Of a stretch of 7,820 bases of DNA, positions 1 through 6,177 are shown one piece after another (the first letter of the stretch is position 1; every line of letters starts with the position of its first letter). This DNA is from Rickettsiaceae bacterium (GTDB lineage Bacteria > Pseudomonadota > Alphaproteobacteria > Rickettsiales > Rickettsiaceae), in NCBI GenBank assembly GCA_017995275.1, contig JAGOJE010000043.1:1-7820 (forward strand), in the 5' to 3' direction. The notes under the pieces were generated by a model. The model was not told the DNA's origin. It made no database searches and saw only the letters and a program-made list of their open reading frames with translations. Position numbers and translations under genes: made by a program.

Positions 1-387
1 CCATTACACTTAGCTGCCTTCAGTGGCGACTTAGGAACAGTACAATTTCTTTACAACAATGGCGCAAACATAGACATAAACAAAACAGATGTTACAAGAT
101 CTACTCCATTACACTTAGCTGCCTTCAGTAGCGACTTAGGAACAGTACAATTTCTTTACAACAATGGCGCAAACATAGACATAAACAAAACAGATAGTAG
201 AGGACATACTCCATTACACCTTGCAGCCCTAAGAGGCAACTTAGAAACAGTAAAATTTCTTTACGACAATAGCTCAAACATAGACATAAACAAAACAGAT
301 GCAATTGGAAGAACCCCATTATACCTTGCTGTCCTAGGAGGCAACTTAGAAACAGTGAAATTCCTTTACAACAATGGCGCAAACATA
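1..387 (+). repeat. 105-bp tandem repeats encoding ankyrin units
   Basis: Units begin at 1, 106, 211 and 316, an exact 105-base period; a degenerate fifth unit starts at 415, after 99 bases. The first 90 bases of units 1 and 2 differ at one position only (G at 25, A at 130, giving Gly versus Ser). The last 15 bases of each unit differ freely. Units 3 and 4 are more diverged and resemble each other in the segment encoding NLETVKFLY. This pattern points to recent unit duplication or gene conversion. The array may continue left of the window. Confidence 0.92.
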
Positions 388-1821
388 AATGGATCAGAGA
401 AGGCTGGCTATACTCCATTGGATCGTATCTTTTACAATGTCAGAGGAATAGAAATATCACAGTTCTTAATAGAACATGGAGCAAACGCGACTAATCAAAT
501 GGCGGAAGAGGCAGCTACGGACAACCCAGAAATTATGCCTCATTTATTAGCAGCTATATGGTGCCAGAAAGCTCTTGATAATCCACCAGAATATATTACG
601 TTCGATAATAGTGAGCAAGATAATAGAATAAAACCATTAGTCCCCACAGTGCTAAAAGGTCAACTTATTGCTAATGGAACAACGCTAGAGAAACTAGATG
701 AAATTGTAGAGAATGCTAAAGGCAGCACAAACGAAACCATTAAATCCATTCTTACAGAAGATTTTGTTAAGGACGTTCGTAATACTATTATAGAAAATAC
801 AGCTAAGGATGTATATCTTGGAATGTTAGAAGGTAAAAATCCAGACGAAAACACAAATTTTACTAAAATTCTAGAAGATCCTAAAAAACAAGAAGTTTTT
901 GTTAAGAAACTATCAGACGTAAGCAAAAAACATGGCTCAGAAAATGCCTATGAAAATATGATTAATTTAGCAAATGCTATACAAAACCCAAACGAACCGC
1001 AGAAAACGGTTAAATCCTATGAGAATAAGGATCATAGTGATTTAAATAATCGTCGTCAAGAACGCATTCGCTTTGATCTTGCTGGTAAAATAAATGGGTT
1101 AGCCAATAAAATTAAAGAAAATAGAGAAAGTATTGCTCAGGATTTACAGACATTAGTTGATAATAAGCGCGTTATAGATATAGGCGATGTAATTCCTGAA
1201 TTTGATTCCACAAAAGATAAAGTGCAAGCAGGTTTCCTCGTCCAACTTAAAAAAGCTACCAAGAGAACCAATGAGTCAGGCAGAAACTCTTATGATATAG
1301 AAATAGCAAAAACAGAAAGAAACCCGGATGAATATTTGCTATCGCCGAATCTTACAGGAAAAATTTTAGAAAGAATGAATAGGCTAGCTGATTCTCAAGG
1401 GCCATATAGAGAGCAAAATGATGATATCAGGCTGCTAGAATTTTTAAATGGTTCAATTCTTGACGAAAGTGGAACACAAGGGTTGCTAAACAACCTAGAT
1501 AAACACCATTTACCAAAACAATTTAAGGAAAAAATGATAGAGTTAAAGTCCATGATTGATGACCCTATTTCAAAGTCCCCTGGAGTTCAGAGAGTTAAAA
1601 GTGCAATTTTTGAAGAGAGAAACCAACTAGAAGGCGATAAAAAAGCGAAGATAATTCAGAAAGCCTTTAGACAACATAGGCATTATCAAGATTCTAAAGA
1701 AGAGATAATTAAGGCTCAGAACCTTTTAGAGCGTTTGAAACGGAATTCTAAACACCTCCAAGCTGCCTCAGATTCACACGTTCCAATAGGAATAACAAAG
1801 AATGAGCATATGGGAAAATAG
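1..1821 (+). CDS. Ankyrin-repeat protein, 5'-partial (606 C-terminal residues)
   Basis: The frame is open from base 1 to the TAG at 1819-1821, so the start lies upstream; a GTG at 355 in this frame is internal to an ankyrin repeat and is not a credible start. Residues 1-165 carry ankyrin repeats with the TPLHLAA and LYNNGANI signatures, starting near residues 1, 36, 71, 106 and 139. The first four are spaced by 35 residues rather than the usual 33 because the inter-repeat loop (DINKTD) is longer. Residues about 175-606 are hydrophilic, rich in Lys, Glu and Asn, and match no family I recognise. An IQ-like motif lies at residues 551-562, followed by a likely short helix or coiled coil. No membrane segment is visible. 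Ankyrin proteins of Rickettsiales are often secreted effectors that bind host proteins; that role is inference here, since the N-terminus is missing. It is convergent with rsmI. Confidence 0.9.
   Translation, partial: PLHLAAFSGDLGTVQFLYNNGANIDINKTDVTRSTPLHLAAFSSDLGTVQFLYNNGANIDINKTDSRGHTPLHLAALRGNLETVKFLYDNSSNIDINKTDAIGRTPLYLAVLGGNLETVKFLYNNGANINGSEKAGYTPLDRIFYNVRGIEISQFLIEHGANATNQMAEEAATDNPEIMPHLLAAIWCQKALDNPPEYITFDNSEQDNRIKPLVPTVLKGQLIANGTTLEKLDEIVENAKGSTNETIKSILTEDFVKDVRNTIIENTAKDVYLGMLEGKNPDENTNFTKILEDPKKQEVFVKKLSDVSKKHGSENAYENMINLANAIQNPNEPQKTVKSYENKDHSDLNNRRQERIRFDLAGKINGLANKIKENRESIAQDLQTLVDNKRVIDIGDVIPEFDSTKDKVQAGFLVQLKKATKRTNESGRNSYDIEIAKTERNPDEYLLSPNLTGKILERMNRLADSQGPYREQNDDIRLLEFLNGSILDESGTQGLLNNLDKHHLPKQFKEKMIELKSMIDDPISKSPGVQRVKSAIFEERNQLEGDKKAKIIQKAFRQHRHYQDSKEEIIKAQNLLERLKRNSKHLQAASDSHVPIGITKNEHMGK
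1651..1686 (+). other. IQ-like (calmodulin-binding type) motif in the ankyrin protein
   Basis: The codons read IIQKAFRQHRHY, residues 551-562 of the visible protein. The IQ consensus is [ILV]Q followed three residues later by R, then usually a basic residue five further on. I552, Q553 and R557 fit; the last basic position is a Tyr, with R560 and H561 nearby, so this is an incomplete IQ motif. It is preceded by KKAK and lies in a likely helix. In eukaryotes such motifs bind calmodulin or related light chains. Function here is inference from a short motif. Confidence 0.45.
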
Positions 1822-1824
1822 TAC

Positions 1825-1841
1825 GGGGTATTAACTACCCC
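1825..1841. terminator. Hairpin shared by the convergent ankyrin and rsmI genes
   Basis: GGGGTA (1825-1830) and TACCCC (1836-1841) form a perfect 6-bp stem with a 5-base loop, 3 bases after the ankyrin stop codon. The loop and right arm overlap the last codons and stop of rsmI (1835-1837). It could end transcription from both sides, but neither side has a strong T-run: the minus-strand side reads GTACTATTTT and the plus side is poorer. It is at best a weak bidirectional terminator. Confidence 0.5.
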
Positions 1842-2665
1842 TTGCCTATCTTCTTTGCTATATCATATATAGCGCTTTTAGTGAATGATTTAAATTTTTC
1901 ATGCAGAATTTTTGCTACATCCTTTGTACTAAGCCCTTCAGATAACAGAAGAGCGACTTCTTTTTCGACATCATCTACAACACAAGAACGCACAGAAACT
2001 CCAGAAAATAGAAGGACTATCTCCCCACGCGGTTCATTAGTTACAAAAAAATCTTTAAGCTCAGAGATACTCCCCCTCTTTACAGTCTGATATAGTTTCG
2101 TTATCTCACGCACTACGCATGCTTCCCTATCACCAAAAACCTCAAAAGCACCTTCAAGAGTAGAAACAAGACGCCCAGGCGCTTCAAAAAATATGAGAGT
2201 AGCTTTCAGCTCTGCAACTTCATTAAATATCTTTCTTTTAGCTTCAGATGTACGCGGCATAAAGCCATTAAAAATAAATCTGTCAGATGGAAGGCCAGAA
2301 AGAGTAATAGCGGCAGTTATAGAACATACCCCAGGGGCTATATCCACAAAATAACCAGCCTCTTGTAGGTCTCTAACAAGTTTATACCCTGGGTCCGATA
2401 TCAAAGGCGTACCAGCATCTGAAACCAAACTAACAACCGCGCCTTCATCTATTAATGACGCAATATAATCTCTAGTTCTTTTGTCACTATGGTCATTATA
2501 TACAGATAATTTTGCCGTAATTTGATGTTTTTCTAGCAATTTTCTGGTAACTCTGGTATCCTCGCAAAAGATATAATCAGAGGCTAACATAGTTTCTATC
2601 GCTCTTTGTGTGATGTCTTTCATATTGCCTATAGGCGTAGAAATTATATATAATCCTTTTTGCAT
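1835..2665 (-). CDS. rsmI: 16S rRNA (cytidine(1402)-2'-O)-methyltransferase RsmI
   Basis: This 276-residue protein is a tetrapyrrole-methylase-fold (SAM-dependent) enzyme of the RsmI family. RsmI adds the 2'-O-methyl group to C1402 in the decoding centre of 16S rRNA. Visible family signatures are the N-terminal LYIISTPIGN (residues 5-14), CEDTR (34-38), the glycine-rich SDAGTPLISDPG (82-93), APGVCSITAA (110-119), FFEAPGRL (159-166), REITK (186-190) and RGEIVLL (213-219). Residues 240-273 look like the small C-terminal helical (HTH-like) domain of RsmI. Length is normal for the family. The usual His in the PHR motif after FEAP is replaced by Gly; such variation may be tolerated. The ATG at 2665-2663 has a good Shine-Dalgarno AAGGG about five bases upstream on the minus strand. 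The gene diverges from the LpoA-like lipoprotein gene with only 17 bases between starts. Confidence 0.96.
   Translation of the reverse strand: MQKGLYIISTPIGNMKDITQRAIETMLASDYIFCEDTRVTRKLLEKHQITAKLSVYNDHSDKRTRDYIASLIDEGAVVSLVSDAGTPLISDPGYKLVRDLQEAGYFVDIAPGVCSITAAITLSGLPSDRFIFNGFMPRTSEAKRKIFNEVAELKATLIFFEAPGRLVSTLEGAFEVFGDREACVVREITKLYQTVKRGSISELKDFFVTNEPRGEIVLLFSGVSVRSCVVDDVEKEVALLLSEGLSTKDVAKILHEKFKSFTKSAIYDIAKKIGKG
2625..2654 (+). promoter_or_regulatory. Candidate sigma-70 promoter for the LpoA-like gene
   Basis: TTGCCT (2625-2630), an 18-base spacer, then a perfect TATAAT (2649-2654). The predicted start of transcription is near 2661, giving a leader of roughly 22-28 bases before the lipoprotein start. 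The promoter lies inside the first codons of the divergent rsmI gene, so the two genes must share a very tight control region. In AT-rich DNA a TATAAT can arise by chance, but spacing and placement fit. Confidence 0.5.
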
Positions 2666-2682
2666 ATTACCCTTAAAAATCA

Positions 2683-3795
2683 GTGATCATGACTAATAAT
2701 ATAAGACAAAAAGCCGCAAGTTGCATCATTTTCCTATCTTTAATTTTATTCGGTTGCAGCGGGACTGAAGAAATCGCACCCAAAATTAATGTAGCAATAT
2801 TCATGCCACTTAGCGGGAAAAATGCGGACCACGGCAAAAGACTATCCTCTTTAATAAAAATAGGGATAGAGGATGGCTTAGAAGGCCATATAAACCTTGT
2901 AACTTATGATGTACCTGATGAGGAATCTGCAAAAATTATGATGGATAAGGTAATAGCGAAAAAAACCAAAATAATATTAGGCCCATTATTTTCAGATACA
3001 ACATCAGCTATAGCTGAGAAAGCAGAAAAAAATGGCATAACGGTTATTAGCTTATCAAACAACCCAGTACTTGCCGGTAACAGTATTTACGTTCTGGGCC
3101 ATGCACCAATGAAACAAACTGAACGTTTGGTTAGCTATTTCACAAACAAGGGGCATAAAGATTTTATATTACTCCTGCCAAAAACAAGATATTCCTCCAC
3201 AATTACAGAAGTTGTGAAAGATATACTACTTAGTGCAGAAGCAAATCCTATGCAGCCATATTACTACGACTCACCATCAGAATTGCCAAAGATCTTAGAT
3301 GAAATATTAGCCGCAGTTGATAAAATAAACGAGGAAGCAGATTCTCTAAAACCCATTATATATACAGCCGGCGATGCTGAGGATACGAAACTCATACTTT
3401 CAGCTTTAAAGCAGCACAACCTTGATCAAAAAGCTATAATAGCCGGAGATGGAAGAATTGATATAGATTTCAATGAACCAATTTCTTTAACATTCACAGG
3501 GTCTTTAAATTATAAAAACTACCAACTTGATAAAAAGGCAAAAGAAAATGCTGGAATCTCCCATCTTACTCTACTCGATTTATTAGCATATGACGCTGGC
3601 AGAATGACTGCACATTATATAGGGCACGGACTAGATTATGAACTTTTTGTATCAAGACTCAACAAAGAAACAAATTATACTGGCGCAAGTGGAGCAGTAA
3701 AATTCCATGACAATATTGCCGTACGTAAATATGACATAATAGAAAGGAAAGGAACTGACTACACAACTATAGATAAGGATCAATCGGGCCTTTAG
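2683..3795 (+). CDS. LpoA-like penicillin-binding-protein activator lipoprotein
   Basis: The 370-residue product begins with a basic N-terminus, a hydrophobic stretch (residues 14-23) and a lipobox-like LFGC, with Cys25 as the likely lipidated residue (Cys23 if the ATG at 2689 is used instead of GTG at 2683). The rest has the type-1 periplasmic-binding (Leu/Ile/Val-binding-like, Peripla_BP_6) fold: INVAIFMPLSGKNADHGKR (35-53), a substrate-cleft-type ILGPLFSDTTSAIAE (98-112), ITVISLSNNP (119-128), and DLLAYDAGRM (299-308) near the end. Proteobacterial proteins of this type next to rsmI are annotated as penicillin-binding-protein activators; E. coli LpoA stimulates PBP1A from the outer membrane. 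It is shorter than E. coli LpoA because it lacks that protein's N-terminal TPR domain, so activation of a PBP is inference. No strong Shine-Dalgarno is seen before either start. It could also be an orphan binding protein, but no transporter genes are adjacent. Confidence 0.82.
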   Translation: MIMTNNIRQKAASCIIFLSLILFGCSGTEEIAPKINVAIFMPLSGKNADHGKRLSSLIKIGIEDGLEGHINLVTYDVPDEESAKIMMDKVIAKKTKIILGPLFSDTTSAIAEKAEKNGITVISLSNNPVLAGNSIYVLGHAPMKQTERLVSYFTNKGHKDFILLLPKTRYSSTITEVVKDILLSAEANPMQPYYYDSPSELPKILDEILAAVDKINEEADSLKPIIYTAGDAEDTKLILSALKQHNLDQKAIIAGDGRIDIDFNEPISLTFTGSLNYKNYQLDKKAKENAGISHLTLLDLLAYDAGRMTAHYIGHGLDYELFVSRLNKETNYTGASGAVKFHDNIAVRKYDIIERKGTDYTTIDKDQSGL

Positions 3796-3799
3796 GATC

Positions 3800-3828
3800 T
3801 TGCAGTTACGAAATATTCATGATATAAT
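3800..3828 (+). promoter_or_regulatory. Sigma-70-type promoter of the hscB-hscA-rmuC operon
   Basis: TTGCAG (3800-3805), a 17-base spacer and a perfect TATAAT (3823-3828) lie just after the stop of the lipoprotein gene. Transcription would start near 3835, about 19 bases before the mini-ORF and 146 before hscB. It is the best promoter match I found in the window and sits in the only real gap (58 bases) upstream of the operon. No IscR-type operator is evident to my eye. Confidence 0.7.
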
Positions 3829-3853
3829 CCGGCATCTGAAATGAGTTATTTAT

Positions 3854-3976
3854 ATGAAACACATAAACCCGCGGGTTGATATAGCAAAAAGACTGCTTAT
3901 GAATGGAGATAATATAAATTTCATTTCAAAAATTACAGGCCTTACCCTAGAAGAAATCAACAGACACTGCAAATAA
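3854..3976 (+). CDS. 40-residue ORF resembling the C-terminal tail of an Rpn/PD-(D/E)XK-type transposase
   Basis: ATG at 3854 to TAA at 3974-3976, 40 residues, ending 4 bases before the hscB start. The segment from DIAKRLL to LTLEEINR (residues 9-37) resembles the end of Rpn / PD-(D/E)XK nuclease family transposases, which commonly finish with a helix, a short turn and a TGLSIEEIEKL-like helix. The nuclease domain is absent, and an in-frame TGA at 3842-3844 closes the frame just upstream. It may be a decayed remnant, or a retained small protein whose translation feeds into hscB, which has no clear Shine-Dalgarno of its own. The mini-ORF has only a weak ribosome-binding site. Whether it is translated is uncertain. 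Confidence 0.5.
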   Translation: MKHINPRVDIAKRLLMNGDNINFISKITGLTLEEINRHCK

Positions 3977-3980
3977 CAAA

Positions 3981-4478
3981 ATGGACCATTTTGCAATATT
4001 CTCAATTACGAGATCATATAAAATAGACTTAAAAAATCTAGAAAAAAAATATCTAGATCTACAGTCTAAATACCACCCTGATATGGCAAGAAACGAAGAT
4101 GAAATGGATGAATTTCTAAAAATTTCTGTATTCGTCAATGATGCTTATAAAATATTGAAAAATGATCATAGTAGAGCTATATTGATGCTTAAGGCAGTAG
4201 ATATAAATCCTACTGAGATAAAATCATCTTCTGATTTCCTAGAATTAATGTTGGAAAAAAGTGAGTTTCTAGATGAAGCAAGAACGAAAGAAGATGTAGA
4301 CGAATTTACAAGATCATTAGAAAGCCAATATCTATCAACAAAGATGAATCTTGAATCCGCCTTTGAAAGAAAAGAGTACGAACTCGCTCAGAAAAGAGCT
4401 ATAGAACTTAAGTATTTAGAAAACATTTTAAATAAAGCGAGAAACAAGAGATATGATACCTTTGATAGAAATATCTGA
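3981..4478 (+). CDS. hscB: Fe-S cluster assembly co-chaperone HscB (J-domain protein)
   Basis: This 165-residue protein is close to the usual HscB length (about 170). The N-terminal J domain (roughly residues 1-75) contains the diagnostic HPD at 32-34 within KYHPDM, which stimulates the ATPase of HscA. The pattern FVNDAYKILKND (about 51-62) is the J-domain helix III region. The C-terminal part (about 80-160), with LELMLEKSEFLDEA, is the helical domain that binds the scaffold protein IscU. The start at 3981 gives the family's typical N-terminus (DHFAIFSI). No Shine-Dalgarno stands out, so translation may be coupled to the ORF ending 4 bases upstream. The 3' end overlaps hscA by 26 bases, as expected for partners made together. 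It acts in the cytoplasm in the Isc pathway; iscS, iscU and iscA are not in this window. Confidence 0.95.
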   Translation: MDHFAIFSITRSYKIDLKNLEKKYLDLQSKYHPDMARNEDEMDEFLKISVFVNDAYKILKNDHSRAILMLKAVDINPTEIKSSSDFLELMLEKSEFLDEARTKEDVDEFTRSLESQYLSTKMNLESAFERKEYELAQKRAIELKYLENILNKARNKRYDTFDRNI

Positions 4479-6177
4479 ACCTACGAAACAAGATGTGAGT
4501 AAACAGCAATCTGATGAAATTGCTGTAGGGATAGATTTTGGCACTACAAACTCTCTTGTATCCTTCTCTAGAGATGGCAAAACAGAAATAATAGAAATGA
4601 TCCCTTCAGTAGTAAGCTTAAACAATGAAGGTAAGCTTATAGTCTCGGACCTAGGATTTGGTTCAGTAAAAAGACTACTAGGAAAAGGAGAAGAGGACAT
4701 AGAATCACTACATGATGAAGTAAAGTCTAAAATATCTCTAAAAAATGGAGTTATAAGAGTATGTATTGATGATAAATTATTCTCCCCCATTGAAATATCA
4801 TCTGCAATATTATCTCACCTTAAGAAAAGAGCAGAAGAACATTTAAAGTGCAATGTGTCAAAAGCTGTAATATCAGTACCCGCATATTTTGATGACACTT
4901 CAAGGAATGATGTACTAACAGCAGCAAAGATATCTGGAATAAATGTTCTTAGACTAATTTCAGAACCAACAGCTGCAGCCTTTGCTTACGGCCTTGATAA
5001 CAAAACCAAAGGCATTTACTTAGTCTATGATTTAGGCGGCGGCACTTTTGACGTTTCTATACTTAATATGCAAATGGGAGTTTTTCAAGTCTTAGCAGTT
5101 GGTGGAGACAATATGCTAGGAGGAGACGACATAGACTACGAACTATCAAAAACATTCAAAAACGCCACATCTTCTATTAAGGCCTTAAAAGAGAAATTAT
5201 CATATCATGATATTGTAGATGGCGTTACTCGCAAAAAGCTTGAGGAAATAATCAGACCTATAATAAAACGCACTATGGATATAACAGAGAATGTTATTCT
5301 TGATAGTGGAATCCAAATTGATGGAATAATAACAGTTGGTGGATCTACAAGAATTCCACTAATAAAACAAGAACTTAGTAATAGATTCGGAGCTCCAATA
5401 TTAGACGATGTAGATCCAGACCAAGTTGTAGCAATTGGATCGGCAAAACAAGCTGAAAATTTAACATCTAGATGTGGAAATCTTATAATAGACGTGGTAC
5501 CATTATCTTTAGGTATGGAAGTAATGGGTGGCCTAAATGAAAAAATGATAATGCGCAATAGCCCTATTCCTACATCTTTCACGAAAGAATTCACAACATA
5601 TGCGGATAATCAAACAGCAATGAGCTTCCACATAGTGCAAGGCGAACGTGAAATGGCAAAGGATTGCAGGTCTCTTGCTAAATTCGAACTCAAAAATATC
5701 CCTCCAATGAAAGCAGGTGCAGCAAGAGTAAAAGTTGTGTTTACAATAGATGCAGATGGCATAGTTTCAATATCAGCAAGAGAGGAACTCTCAAAAATAC
5801 ACCAAATAGTGAGTATAAAGCCAAGCCATGGGTTAAGTAGAGAAGATACAATAAAGATGCTAAGAAATGCTTATGACAATGCCGAAAAAGATCATCACTT
5901 AAGACTACTTACAGAAACGAAACTAGAAGCAGCAAAAGCAATTAAAAAACTTGAAGAGGCCATTCATACAGCTTCAGAACTTTTGTCACACCAAGAAGCG
6001 GAAGACTCAAGGATATTCATTACGGAATTAAAAAATGTACAAGAAAGTGAAGATAGGGAATTGATAAGAACAAAGTTACAAAGAGTATTGAATTTTTCAG
6101 AAGAATTTGGAATGAAAATTTTGAATGAAAGTATTTCTAATAAAATGAAAGGCCACCATATAGATGAGGTAGAATGA
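4453..6177 (+). CDS. hscA: Fe-S cluster assembly Hsp70 chaperone HscA
   Basis: The 574-residue product is an Hsp70-family ATPase. It releases Fe-S clusters from the IscU scaffold, using ATP and HscB. ATPase motifs are GIDFGTTNS (26-34), EPTAAAFAYG (171-180), DLGGGTFDVS (193-202) and VGGSTRIP (295-302). The interdomain linker and start of the substrate domain read DVVPLSLGME (347-356). The HscA-specific N-terminus (PLIEISEP) supports the ATG at 4453, and the GHHIDEVE end matches the family's C-terminus, so the protein is complete. It is about 40 residues shorter than E. coli HscA (616). From memory of that sequence, the missing stretches fall before SVKRLLGK (about residue 66-70) and in subdomain IIB after GGDDIDYEL (about 231-260). 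The gene overlaps hscB by 26 bases and rmuC by 4, indicating one transcript. A generic DnaK is excluded by the hscB linkage and the HscA-type ends. Confidence 0.95.
   Translation: MIPLIEISEPTKQDVSKQQSDEIAVGIDFGTTNSLVSFSRDGKTEIIEMIPSVVSLNNEGKLIVSDLGFGSVKRLLGKGEEDIESLHDEVKSKISLKNGVIRVCIDDKLFSPIEISSAILSHLKKRAEEHLKCNVSKAVISVPAYFDDTSRNDVLTAAKISGINVLRLISEPTAAAFAYGLDNKTKGIYLVYDLGGGTFDVSILNMQMGVFQVLAVGGDNMLGGDDIDYELSKTFKNATSSIKALKEKLSYHDIVDGVTRKKLEEIIRPIIKRTMDITENVILDSGIQIDGIITVGGSTRIPLIKQELSNRFGAPILDDVDPDQVVAIGSAKQAENLTSRCGNLIIDVVPLSLGMEVMGGLNEKMIMRNSPIPTSFTKEFTTYADNQTAMSFHIVQGEREMAKDCRSLAKFELKNIPPMKAGAARVKVVFTIDADGIVSISAREELSKIHQIVSIKPSHGLSREDTIKMLRNAYDNAEKDHHLRLLTETKLEAAKAIKKLEEAIHTASELLSHQEAEDSRIFITELKNVQESEDRELIRTKLQRVLNFSEEFGMKILNESISNKMKGHHIDEVE

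Noticed and set aside
355..357. GTG as the start of the ankyrin gene
   Set aside because: The same frame is open to base 1 and encodes clear ankyrin repeats upstream, so GTG 355 is an internal Val codon.
125..418. Open frame on the minus strand across the ankyrin repeats (97 codons, Leu/Cys-rich)
   Set aside because: It is the mirror of the tandem ankyrin units; its periodicity comes only from the 105-bp repeats, and the product resembles no protein.
660..926. Minus-strand open frame within the ankyrin gene
   Set aside because: Opposite a convincing plus-strand gene, with low-complexity hydrophobic/Ser-rich product and no ribosome-binding site or family match.
1842..2090. Plus-strand open frame inside rsmI
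   Set aside because: It is antisense to the conserved C-terminal half of RsmI and shows no protein-like motif.
2696..2719. Possible minus-strand promoter for rsmI (TTGCGG with TATTAT)
   Set aside because: The spacer between the two boxes is only 12 bases, too short for a sigma-70 promoter.
3841..3879. ATG at 3841 as an alternative upstream mini-ORF
   Set aside because: It ends at a TGA after 12 codons and has no ribosome-binding site; the frame from 3854 is longer and shows a family resemblance.
3947..4138. Minus-strand open frame opposite hscB
   Set aside because: It covers the conserved J domain on the other strand and has no support of its own.
4428..4790. Minus-strand open frame opposite the hscB-hscA junction
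   Set aside because: Shadow of conserved HscA coding sequence; Ser/Ile-rich product typical of antisense AT-rich frames.
5205..5594. Minus-strand open frame opposite hscA
   Set aside because: Shadow of the HscA adenosine-binding and linker region; no independent signal.
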